From Deltaproteobacteria bacterium (GTDB lineage: Bacteria > Myxococcota > JACPTQ01), in NCBI GenBank assembly GCA_016192705.1, contig JACPTQ010000009.1:44075-108074 (forward strand): 64,000 nt of DNA. The letters run 5' to 3'. Under the pieces are notes generated by a model. The model saw only the letters and a list, made by a program, of their open reading frames with translations. It was not told the DNA's origin and did not search any database. Both the position numbers and the translations under genes were made by a program. This document shows, piece by piece, positions 27,268 through 34,764 of this stretch. The first letter of the stretch is position 1; each line of letters begins with the position of its first letter.

Positions 27268-28749
27268 TTACGTAGGCCGATTCGCCGCGCCGTCGTCGAG
27301 CGCAACGCCCCAACTGCGCAAAAGATCCTCGACGCGCCACTCGAGCTCCACGGCGGGACTTCCATCCCAGTAGGCGCGTAAGACAGGCGCAACGGACGGA
27401 CCGAGGTCACGCGCGAGGTCGAGCGCGGGGAAAGGGTCGAGCATCGTTGTCGACAGCGAGAGAAGCGGCTCCAGCGCCGCCGCCTCGCGTCGAAACCGCA
27501 GGACGCGCGCGACGGACGAAACGACATGGACCTTCGGATGCGTCAGGGCGTCGATAAGCCGCGCCGCAAAATTCGGGACGCGTTCAAGTGCAAACTCCGC
27601 GGCCTCGACCGCCTCGTCGTCCGACTCCATCGTGTCGATGACGGAAATCAGCCGATCGACGGCCTCCGCCGATCCGACATCGCCGAGAAGCGCAACCGCC
27701 CACGTACGCATCGGCCCCGACGGCGACGTGCGAATGTAGTCGAGCGTCACAACCTCGAGGAGCGCCTCGCTGAACGAGCAGGCCATTTCGACACGCAGGT
27801 CGAACGCTTCTCGAAGCATGCGATCGCCTTCAATGAGGTGAATGAGCGGAACGAGCGCCTCGCGATTCCCCGTCCGGGCAAGCTGAAGTGCGAGGTCAAG
27901 CTTCGGCGCCGAATCGTCGCCGCGCGCGATTGTCGAAACCAGGTCACGAACCTCCGCTTCCCTGTCGCCGCCCGCATCGACCGCGTCACGATTCAGCGTC
28001 CGCTCCCAGAGTTGTCGCGCTCTCAAAATCACGCGTCCGAATGCGTCGTCACCCGCGTCGCTCCCGCCGTGGCTGAGCCCGTCCATTGCCAGAGCGCCCG
28101 TCTCGACCATGACGCGCACAATCGCCGACGACGACGCCGGCCGATCTCGAAGCGCCCGCTTAAGCGAACCGTGGCACGGCTGCCCCACACCGCGCAGAAT
28201 CGCCGCGAGTTGCGGGAGCGCGTCGAGACGCTCAAACCGCTGCAGGTCATCGACCGCTGGGCGTATCGCCGCTTCGCCGATCCGCGCCGCAATGTTCCGA
28301 ATTTCGGCGAGCCGCAAGGGCGGCACCCCGTCAGGACCGACCGGCCCCCCCTCTCCAGGCCAGCGCTGAATGAGGTCGTCGATGACGCGCGGCCCGAACC
28401 CGGCGATCGCCTCTGAGATGTTAACGGTCCACGGGATATCCGCCCCGGAAGGCCGCCCGATCGAAACCCGCGCAAGCGCGTTGTAAAGCCGTGGCAGCGC
28501 GCCCGGCCCCACCGAAAGCAGCGCGTCGGTCGCCTCGCGAACCACGGCCGGGTCTGGTGTCCCAAGTTGCTCGATGAGTTCGGAAATGCGCGACAACTCG
28601 CCGTCGGGCGCTGCGTCGGACTCGGGCAGGGCGTCGCGGCGCGTGTCTTCGGAAGCTTTAAGCCGGCGTTTATGCGCTTTTTCGAGGAAGTGCGACACCA
28701 CGAACAGCGTGCAAAGCATGACGGCGATGATGATGAGCGTCTGCCACAC
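27268..28749 (-). CDS. Membrane-anchored HEAT-like repeat protein
   Basis: This 493-residue protein has one N-terminal helix (WQTLIIIAVMLCTLFVVSHFL) followed by basic residues, so the body is probably cytoplasmic (anchor with N-out) or, less likely, periplasmic. The body is built of helical pairs with HEAT-like spacing: DPAVVREATDALLSVG, PMRTWAVALLGDVGSAEAVDRL, DDEAVEAAEFALERVP, HPKVHVVSSVARVLR. Such solenoids bind protein partners; no catalytic motif is seen. It diverges from yajC, 90 bases away. Its last codons overlap the right copy of the 32-bp repeat. The function is unknown. Confidence 0.72.
   Translation of the reverse strand: MWQTLIIIAVMLCTLFVVSHFLEKAHKRRLKASEDTRRDALPESDAAPDGELSRISELIEQLGTPDPAVVREATDALLSVGPGALPRLYNALARVSIGRPSGADIPWTVNISEAIAGFGPRVIDDLIQRWPGEGGPVGPDGVPPLRLAEIRNIAARIGEAAIRPAVDDLQRFERLDALPQLAAILRGVGQPCHGSLKRALRDRPASSSAIVRVMVETGALAMDGLSHGGSDAGDDAFGRVILRARQLWERTLNRDAVDAGGDREAEVRDLVSTIARGDDSAPKLDLALQLARTGNREALVPLIHLIEGDRMLREAFDLRVEMACSFSEALLEVVTLDYIRTSPSGPMRTWAVALLGDVGSAEAVDRLISVIDTMESDDEAVEAAEFALERVPNFAARLIDALTHPKVHVVSSVARVLRFRREAAALEPLLSLSTTMLDPFPALDLARDLGPSVAPVLRAYWDGSPAVELEWRVEDLLRSWGVALDDGAANRPT
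27271..27302. repeat. Right copy of the 32-bp direct repeat
   Basis: This copy matches 26104-26135 with two substitutions. It lies just inside the 3' end of the HEAT-like gene. The distance between copies is 1167 bases and encloses only the orphan gene and its upstream region. Confidence 0.85.
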
Positions 28750-28839
28750 CCGGCGGCACGCTAACGGGCATCATTGCAAAAGTCAAAAGGGTCTGATAAG
28801 GAGTTGCTCTTGGCTTCAGCGTAAAGAGGAGGATCGAAA

Positions 28840-29469
28840 GTGATTAAAGCGTTGTTTATCGTTTTGGCCCAAGCGGCCGCCCCCACGGGTGGTTCCGCGC
28901 CTGCCCCGACAACCCCAGCGGTCGCCGCGCCGGCCAAACCGGCTGTTGCGGCCCCAGCCGCCGCAGCCCCCGTCGCTGCGCGCCCGGCCGCACAACCAGC
29001 CGCAGCAGCCCCCATCGCGGCCCGTGCGGCGCAACCCGCTGCAGCCGCGCCCGTCGCCGCGCAGCCAGCCGCAGCCGGCACACCGGTCGCCGCGCAAGGC
29101 GCACCCGTTGCGGCCGCAGGCACCGCCGCTCCCACAGGCACGCCGCCGCCCACACCGCCCGACCCGATGGCGAGCTGCACGCAGCTTTCGCTCGGCAACC
29201 CGCTCATCATGATGGGTCTCATGTTCGTCATTTTCTACTTCTTGCTCATTCGCCCGCAGCAAAAGAAGCAGAAGGAGCATCAGGCGATGCTCGCGAGTGT
29301 CAGGAAGGGCGACGAGATCGTCACGCAGTCGGGGATTTACGGACGCATCGCGGGTTTGACCGACACGATCGTCACGCTCGAAATCGCCGACAAGGTCCGC
29401 GTCAAAATGGCGCGCGGCCAGATCGCCGCCAAGACGCAGTCCGCTCCGCCCTCGCCCACCGCGAACTGA
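28840..29469 (+). CDS. yajC: Preprotein translocase subunit YajC with Ala/Pro-rich extension
   Basis: YajC is a small inner-membrane protein that associates with SecDF and SecYEG. The conserved part is the C-terminal 100 residues: LIMMGLMFVIFYFLLIRPQQKKQKEH (helix plus the RPQ signature), then VRKGDEIVTQSGIYGRI. The first 110 residues are unusual: after a short hydrophobic start comes a low-complexity stretch of Ala, Pro and Val. The total of 209 residues compares with about 110 in E. coli. The GTG start follows AGAGGAGG. SecD and SecF, its normal neighbours, lie 5.3 kb downstream beyond accessory genes. Confidence 0.92.
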   Translation: MIKALFIVLAQAAAPTGGSAPAPTTPAVAAPAKPAVAAPAAAAPVAARPAAQPAAAAPIAARAAQPAAAAPVAAQPAAAGTPVAAQGAPVAAAGTAAPTGTPPPTPPDPMASCTQLSLGNPLIMMGLMFVIFYFLLIRPQQKKQKEHQAMLASVRKGDEIVTQSGIYGRIAGLTDTIVTLEIADKVRVKMARGQIAAKTQSAPPSPTAN

Positions 29470-29538
29470 CTCACCTCAGTACAGGCCCCGGGGAGTTCGT
29501 GGACACCCCCGAGTTTAGAGACGCAGACCGGAAGGATC

Positions 29539-29603
29539 GCGCAGAGGCGCCAAGATCGCCAAGAAGATTGGGATCTTCACTTTGCGGCTTTGCGCCTTCG
29601 CGC
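29539..29603. repeat. Palindromic repeat downstream of yajC
   Basis: Left arm GCGCAGAGGCGCCAAG (29539-29554) pairs with right arm CTTTGCGCCTTCGCGC (29588-29603); the centre holds a second small hairpin (GAAGATTGGGATCTTC). It shares its arm words with the element inside ddl. It lies between convergent yajC and vapC and could also act as a terminator stem. Confidence 0.6.
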
Positions 29604-29639
29604 GAGGCTCCCTGGTCCCGAACTTACGGGGCGTTGTAC

Positions 29640-30017
29640 TCAACGACCCTTCGATTTGAACTTCACGCCCGGCAGGTCCGCGAAATCGGCGTCTTGAGTC
29701 CAAAGCACCGCCCCGCGCGCCCGAGCGGTCGCGAGAACAACACTGTCCGCGAGCGCGAGCCGGTGCGTGAGCGCCAGCGACGCCGCGAGGAAAGCGAGCG
29801 ACGTGTCGAAGTCGACGACGGTCGCTTGTCGCATGGCCGCCGTTTTCTCGAGCGCATCCTTTTTCCCGCGCTGCCGAAGAATCGACTTAAACACTTCGTA
29901 CAGGCAAACGGTTGGAACGACCAGCCGATCCGAATCCTCGATGGCGACGGCGAAAAACCCGGCGTTTGAGCCGCCGGCGAAGTACTCCAACCAGGCGGAG
30001 GAATCGACGACATTCAA
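29640..30017 (-). CDS. vapC: PIN-domain toxin VapC
   Basis: This 125-residue ribonuclease toxin belongs to a type II toxin-antitoxin pair. It opens with VVDSSAWLEYF (first catalytic Asp) and has VPTVCLYEV (Glu), then LALADSVVLATAR (Asp) and LWTQDADFADLPGV (C-terminal Asp), the full acidic set for Mg-dependent RNA cleavage. The TTG start overlaps the antitoxin stop (TTGA). VapC toxins usually cut initiator tRNA or 23S rRNA; the target here is unknown. Confidence 0.93.
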   Translation of the reverse strand: MNVVDSSAWLEYFAGGSNAGFFAVAIEDSDRLVVPTVCLYEVFKSILRQRGKKDALEKTAAMRQATVVDFDTSLAFLAASLALTHRLALADSVVLATARARGAVLWTQDADFADLPGVKFKSKGR

Positions 30018-30223
30018 AGGCGGTCCTTCTTTTCACGCCGAACACTCGTCTCCAAACCCTTGAGTGATCCGCGCAGGTCCCGCACATCCCGGATCGGCAC
30101 CAACTCAAGGCACCCCTCAAACTCAATGACTTCGAACTTTTGCCCGGGCCTAATCCCGGACGATTTCCGAATCTTCTCGGGTATGACCACCTGAAACTTC
30201 GACGATACCGTCACGCGGCTCAT
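30014..30223 (-). CDS. vapB: AbrB/MazE-type antitoxin (VapB)
   Basis: This 69-residue antitoxin has an N-terminal swapped-hairpin DNA-binding domain of the SpoVT-AbrB type: SRVTVSSKFQVVIPEKIRK, then GIRPGQKFEVIE. The disordered basic C-terminus (RREKKDRL) would wrap the toxin. GGAGGT stands 3 bases before the ATG. It normally represses its own operon with the toxin. Confidence 0.92.
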   Translation of the reverse strand: MSRVTVSSKFQVVIPEKIRKSSGIRPGQKFEVIEFEGCLELVPIRDVRDLRGSLKGLETSVRREKKDRL

Positions 30224-30285
30224 GGCACCTCCATCGATATCACACTCTTCTTACCTTAACACGATCGATCTCGCCCAGCAACGAT

Positions 30286-32223
30286 TCACCACCAGCGCGG
30301 CGTCGATTCGATGAAGCTCATGAGCGCATCAAACTTCGGCGCCGACGCGCGCGGCTGCTCGAGCCACTCGAGCGCACCCCATCGCCCCCACTTTGACATC
30401 CGCGAGCAACTTTGGAAGTGCACAAACATCTTGCCGCCCGCGGTCTTCCACGCATTGAGGTATTTCGTGTAAATCGCCTTGAATTTCGCGTCGCGATTCG
30501 CGGCATCGAAAAGCGCGTTGATTGTCCCGTTGTCCTGAACGCCGCCGTGCCCAACGAGGTGCTGCCCGCCCTCATACGCGACAAGCGCGACCTGCCGCGC
30601 GTCGGCGATCACCTTTTGGCTCGCGATCCACGCGGTCGCCGGCGGCATGTGTACCATGTCAACTTCATTTAGAATTTGGTCGGCCGTCATCGATTGCACG
30701 CGTGTCGCCTGCGCCGGTGCACCCAAACCGCCGCCAATATACGGCGCTATCGCGAGCGCGTCGGTTTTCGCTTTCGCATTTTGGTGGTCGAGCGCCGCCG
30801 TCGACGCGAACCCGCTCGCCGCCTGCGACCCCATCACGCGCACGAGCCGCGCACGCCCGCCAAAGGCCGCCTCAAACATGTCGAAGATTTCGACCGACCG
30901 TTTCGAATGGTAACGAATCCGCGCCTCGAACGCATTGGGGCTGAGGTTCTGCGCGCGCCCCTGGTTTTCAGCGTACGTCGCCTGCGCGAACTGGCTGTTC
31001 CAAACTTCGTTCGAATGCTCAATCCACGCACGCAGCGACGGGTCGAGCGATTGATTTACCACCGTCGCGAACTGCGTGATGTAGTTGTCGTCCGCGAGAT
31101 GCGGCAACGTGAACCACGGCTCGGCGTGGAGCCGATTCGCAAGCGCGACCATCACCTCAACCGGGGCGCCCTTCGTCGACCAGCGCGCATCGGTCAGCTT
31201 TGGGCGCTTCGCCCAGGTTTGCTGGTACGAATTGTTCGTCGCCATCCAGTCCATGAAGCGCAAGACGCTGTACGCCTTCACGCGATCCAAAAACTTCGGA
31301 TGAAAAATCTGCGTCGCGTACGACGTTTCAAACGTGACGCACGCCGCGCCGCCTGTGCAGTCGGTCGCTGACGCGCAATAGCGAAGCGAATCGTTCGCAC
31401 ACGCGCCGCCCGGCATGATGAAGCGAATGTTGCGCACGTAATTCCCCGGCGTCGTCGCGGTGATGCTCATCCCAACGCCGCCCTTGGTTGGGTCGACATC
31501 GACCACGTCGCGGCCTGGCGCCGAGAGCGCAACGTTTTTCGTCGCCGCCGTGTTGTATTGAATCGTGCCGCCGCCTTCGTAAACGACAACGTAACGACCC
31601 GCGGGGTAGTTCGACCCGATTCCCCAGAACATCGCCGTTCTCGCGATTTGGCCCGGCAAGAGCGAACGCACCCAACCGTCCGCGTCAACGTCGATCGGGC
31701 GCTGGTCGTCCCACGTTGACGACGACCCGCTAATCCAGGCGCGCGACTCCTTGAACGCGTCGACAAACGACCATTCGGTGCTCCAGTCGTTGATGCCGTT
31801 CAGGTTGGTGCCGATGGGCGAGCGGTCGTTTGCGAAAGGGCCGCCGTCAAACTGGCCGATGGGTGGTGGTCCCGCGTCGGCTACCGCGCCCGCGCCCGCG
31901 CCCGCATCCGCACCCGCGTCCGCTCCCGCTCCCGCATCCGCACCCGCGCCCGCATCCGCACCCGCTCCCGAATCCGCGGCCGAACCCGCTCCCGCGTCGC
32001 CCTGGGGACTGCCGCCCCCATCCCCGCTGGCACACTGTGCCGAGTCCGTCCAATGTGGCCCCGCAGCCACACCACAGCTCGCGTCGGGCGTTTCAGCGGG
32101 CGGCGACGAACCGCCTTCAACCGGCGCCGAGCCACATTTCGCCGCGAAAAAAACCAGCAAGACGAAATGGGATGACCCCGCAAACGAGTTCCGCATACAG
32201 ACCTGAGATGCAAGTTTTTTCAT
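30286..32223 (-). CDS. Secreted, probable cell-surface protein with Asp/Ala/Gly linker and cellulose-binding-like body
   Basis: This 645-residue protein has a long signal region with a cysteine (FVLLVFFAAKCGS). Lys sits just before the Cys, so the lipobox is not canonical. Residues 40-110 are a low-complexity Asp-Ala-Gly linker. The body begins IGTNLNGINDWSTEWSFVDAF, a form seen in secreted proteins annotated as cellulose-binding or glycosidase-like in delta-proteobacteria and Planctomycetes. Later SLRAWIEHSNEVWNSQF resembles the catalytic Asn-Glu region of (beta/alpha)8 glycoside hydrolases, and GGKMFVHFQSCSRMSKWG lies near the end. I infer a carbohydrate-active role. The ATG at 32223 is chosen because the longer reading lacks a plausible signal. 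Confidence 0.7.
   Translation of the reverse strand: MKKLASQVCMRNSFAGSSHFVLLVFFAAKCGSAPVEGGSSPPAETPDASCGVAAGPHWTDSAQCASGDGGGSPQGDAGAGSAADSGAGADAGAGADAGAGADAGADAGAGAGAVADAGPPPIGQFDGGPFANDRSPIGTNLNGINDWSTEWSFVDAFKESRAWISGSSSTWDDQRPIDVDADGWVRSLLPGQIARTAMFWGIGSNYPAGRYVVVYEGGGTIQYNTAATKNVALSAPGRDVVDVDPTKGGVGMSITATTPGNYVRNIRFIMPGGACANDSLRYCASATDCTGGAACVTFETSYATQIFHPKFLDRVKAYSVLRFMDWMATNNSYQQTWAKRPKLTDARWSTKGAPVEVMVALANRLHAEPWFTLPHLADDNYITQFATVVNQSLDPSLRAWIEHSNEVWNSQFAQATYAENQGRAQNLSPNAFEARIRYHSKRSVEIFDMFEAAFGGRARLVRVMGSQAASGFASTAALDHQNAKAKTDALAIAPYIGGGLGAPAQATRVQSMTADQILNEVDMVHMPPATAWIASQKVIADARQVALVAYEGGQHLVGHGGVQDNGTINALFDAANRDAKFKAIYTKYLNAWKTAGGKMFVHFQSCSRMSKWGRWGALEWLEQPRASAPKFDALMSFIESTPRWW
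31880..32006 (-). repeat. Coding minisatellite (Asp-Ala-Gly linker)
   Basis: Near-perfect 6- and 12-base units built from CCCGC and CCGCA on the plus strand encode repeated Gly-Ala-Asp/Gly-Ala-Gly steps of the surface-protein linker. Units differ at single bases, as expected for slippage-prone DNA. The repeat stays in one frame. Confidence 0.8.
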
Positions 32224-32312
32224 GTTGAACCACTCCACGAGTGATTGAAAAGCAACATCTACTCCAACGGTACTCTTCTTGCGACGCATGAAGATCGATC
32301 CGGATTGGCGTT

Positions 32313-33941
32313 GTGGAGGGATTCCTTTTGGCAGCGTTCGCGCGATTGGCCGTGCGATGGGTTATTCCCGGTGTGCTCGCCGTGGGCGCCCTAGCGTGTC
32401 AGACGCACCGCGGCGTAGACGACCCGCCTGGGGGCGCCGAGGAAACCGACTCCGGGGAAACTCCGGGCACCGCTGACGCCGGGGACGGAGGCGGCTCGGG
32501 CGGGTCAATCCCCGAACGACCTTCCGATGCCGGCGCGCCGGTGGCCGTTGACGCCGGACCAACGCCCGCCCACGACGCCGGCCCTCAACCAGCGCCCACG
32601 CAACCAACGCTCCGCGTCGAAGTTCGCGACGAAACCGCCGGTGCGCTTGCGCCCGCAAAGCTCGTGCTCGTCGCCCTCGACGCCGGCTCCAACGTCCCAC
32701 GCATCGAATTCATCTCGCCGAGTGGCAGCGACATCGCCCTTCCGCGCGGCCGATACCGCGCAACCGTCGCACGCGGCTTCGAGTACACGCGCCACACAGC
32801 CACGGTCGACCTCGAATCGACGCTCACCGCGCGCCTCGACGTCTCGCTCCGGCGCGTCGTTGACACAACCGGCTACTTGTCGGGCGACTTTCACGTCCAC
32901 ACGAACGGCAGCTTCGACTCAACCGACCCGGCCGATTACAAAGCCGCCGCGGCCAGCGCCGAAGGGCTTGAAATCCTCGTGTCGACCGAACACGACAACA
33001 TCGTCGATTTGCGACCCGGCGTCGCAGACGCGGGCGTCGGCGCCTGGGTCAACGCCATCATGGGCGACGAGGTGTCGACTGGTTACGGCCATTTCAACGC
33101 GTTCCCACTCGCGCTCGACCGAACCGCGCGCCAAAACGGTGCCATCCAGTGGTATCAAAAGACAGCCCCCACGCTTTTTGCGCACGCGCGGCGCTCGTAC
33201 CCGCAGGCGATTTGGCAGGTCAACCACCCGCGCATGGGAATGGTCGGCGGTTACTTCAATGCCGCTGGATACAACGCGCAGACCGGCGTCGCGTCGAATT
33301 CAAGCGGCTGGTCGGACGACTTTGACACGCTCGAAGTCGTGAACGGCAACGGCTGGCGCGAGTTCGAAAACCAGATTCGCGCAGATTGGTTTTCGTTCCT
33401 AAATCGCGGGAAGCGCGTCACGGCTACCGGGAATTCCGATTCGCACTTCGCCGCGCGGCACGCCGTCGGTTACCCGAGAAATTACGTCGTTTCGTCGACC
33501 GACGACCCGCGGGCCGCGAACGAAAGTGAATTCATCGCAAACGTTCGCGCGGGGCGCGTGGTTGTGTCGGGTGGCATTTTCGTGACGGCGTCGATGGGGG
33601 GCGCGACGCCGGGCGCGCTCTTCACGCCGAGCGGCACGTCGCCCTCGATTCACGTGAAGGCGCAAGCCGCGCCATGGGTCAGCGTCACCAAAATCGAAAT
33701 CTACGCAAACGGCCAGCGCGTCGCCGAGCGGACGCTCGCCGCTCCGGGTGGCGCACCGCCCGTTGTTCGCTTTGACGACGACATCCCACTCGCGTTCACG
33801 CGCGACACCTGGGTTGTCGCCATCGCCACCGGCACCGGCACGCTCGACCCGGTCGCGGCCGGCGCCAAACCATTCGGTTTTACGAACGCGATCTACGTCG
33901 ATGTTAACGCCAACGGCCGGTTCGACGCGCCGCTTCCGTAG
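32313..33941 (+). CDS. CehA/McbA-type PHP-fold metallohydrolase, lipoprotein
   Basis: This 542-residue predicted lipoprotein has a hydrophobic leader ending LAVGALACQT (Cys29). An Asp/Gly/Pro-rich linker (30-97) and a small carboxypeptidase-regulatory-like beta domain (98-180) follow. The catalytic PHP domain starts GDFHVHTNGSFD (HxH at 194/196). STEHDNIV, WQVNHPRMG and TGNSDSHF supply the other metal ligands, matching the CehA/McbA family of phosphoesterase-like hydrolases. A C-terminal beta domain ends with a predicted Ca-binding-like turn (DVNANGRFD). The start is GTG at 32313; the upstream context is weak. The last codons form part of a repeat shared with the end of the next gene. Confidence 0.85.
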   Translation: MEGFLLAAFARLAVRWVIPGVLAVGALACQTHRGVDDPPGGAEETDSGETPGTADAGDGGGSGGSIPERPSDAGAPVAVDAGPTPAHDAGPQPAPTQPTLRVEVRDETAGALAPAKLVLVALDAGSNVPRIEFISPSGSDIALPRGRYRATVARGFEYTRHTATVDLESTLTARLDVSLRRVVDTTGYLSGDFHVHTNGSFDSTDPADYKAAAASAEGLEILVSTEHDNIVDLRPGVADAGVGAWVNAIMGDEVSTGYGHFNAFPLALDRTARQNGAIQWYQKTAPTLFAHARRSYPQAIWQVNHPRMGMVGGYFNAAGYNAQTGVASNSSGWSDDFDTLEVVNGNGWREFENQIRADWFSFLNRGKRVTATGNSDSHFAARHAVGYPRNYVVSSTDDPRAANESEFIANVRAGRVVVSGGIFVTASMGGATPGALFTPSGTSPSIHVKAQAAPWVSVTKIEIYANGQRVAERTLAAPGGAPPVVRFDDDIPLAFTRDTWVVAIATGTGTLDPVAAGAKPFGFTNAIYVDVNANGRFDAPLP

Positions 33942-33948
33942 CCGAGTT
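33914..33948. repeat. Left copy of a bipartite repeat flanking the GGDEF-like gene
   Basis: CGGCCGGTTC (33914-33923) and CCGTAGCCGAGTT (33936-33948) recur at 34670-34691 with the intervening bases lost. This copy overlaps the last codons and stop of the CehA-type gene. Confidence 0.5.
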
Positions 33949-33979
33949 CAGCCGCTGTTTCTTATGGTAGGATTCCCGC

Positions 33980-34660
33980 ATGCCTCGCTGGCGAGAAGAT
34001 GAGATCATCGCGACAGCCAGCGAGCACGGAAGGCCCGCCGTCTTCGTTTGCGTCAATCTGCAGAACTTCAAGCCCTTCAATATTCTGCTTGGACATCAAC
34101 GAGGCGATCAATTCCTGGAACGCGTGCAGCAGCGGCTCACCGAGATCGGTCGATCCTGGAGGACCGGAGGCGACGAATTTGTCACGCTGGCTGGTGGCAA
34201 GCTCACCGCCGTCACCGAGCAGGTCAGTGCTTTCACATGGCTGTTCCACGTGACGATCGGCGCGACCGAGGCGTGGTCGTTCCGCTTTGACGATCAGCGA
34301 AAGGCAGCCATCGTGCCATGGCGGAGCTTCCAGGTCGTATGCACCCCACGCTGTGGGTTCGCTGAGCTTGGCTCCGACGTCTCCGGCTCGTTGCATCTGG
34401 CACGTCGCCAATGCGACGACATCAGGCAGACGGACCCCGACGCACTCCGACCAAGCTTTGCCCCTCTCGCGACGGGGCCGTGGACCAACGAGAAGAAGCT
34501 CGCCACGCCGATTTGTCCAGCGTGTGGTGATGGCCAACCCATCGTCATCGAAGATGACCTCGGATGGTCGCGCGAGCGGTGCGCCCGCTGCGATGCGAGC
34601 TACGAGCGAATCAACGTGCTGTCCGTGTTCGGCGAGGAGTCGGAGGCCGGATATATGTAG
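33980..34660 (+). CDS. Divergent GGDEF-like domain fused to a zinc ribbon
   Basis: This 226-residue soluble protein has an N-terminal part laid out like a diguanylate-cyclase domain: NLQNFKPFNILLGHQRGDQFLERV (usual D-x-D-x-FK-x-xN-x3-GH-x2-GD), then RTGGDEFVTL with an intact GGDEF at 63-67 and FHVTIGATE in place of the usual SIG strand. The first metal-binding Asp is Asn26, so cyclase activity is doubtful. The C-terminus is a C-x2-C...C-x2-C zinc ribbon (CPACGDG and CARCDASYE). I know no standard family with this pairing. It stands alone between two accessory repeats and may bind a nucleotide rather than make c-di-GMP. Confidence 0.62.
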   Translation: MPRWREDEIIATASEHGRPAVFVCVNLQNFKPFNILLGHQRGDQFLERVQQRLTEIGRSWRTGGDEFVTLAGGKLTAVTEQVSAFTWLFHVTIGATEAWSFRFDDQRKAAIVPWRSFQVVCTPRCGFAELGSDVSGSLHLARRQCDDIRQTDPDALRPSFAPLATGPWTNEKKLATPICPACGDGQPIVIEDDLGWSRERCARCDASYERINVLSVFGEESEAGYM

Positions 34661-34669
34661 CCTGACGCT

Positions 34670-34691
34670 CGGCCGGTTCCGCAGCCGAGTT
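34670..34691. repeat. Right copy of the bipartite repeat; also a hairpin
   Basis: CGGCCGGTTC joins directly to CGCAGCCGAGTT. Together with the two bases before it, it forms a CTCGGC/GCCGAG stem followed by TTT, so it may also terminate transcription before secD. Confidence 0.5.
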
Positions 34692-34764
34692 TACTGTAAG
34701 AATCAGGTGACTTCCTAAAAAACCTCGACTATTGTTCGCTTCCTCAAATCTCTTGGAGACCTGA

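Noticed and set aside
31880..32006. Tandem repeat that could be a CRISPR array
   Set aside because: Units are 6-12 bases without spacers and encode an in-frame Asp-Ala-Gly linker.
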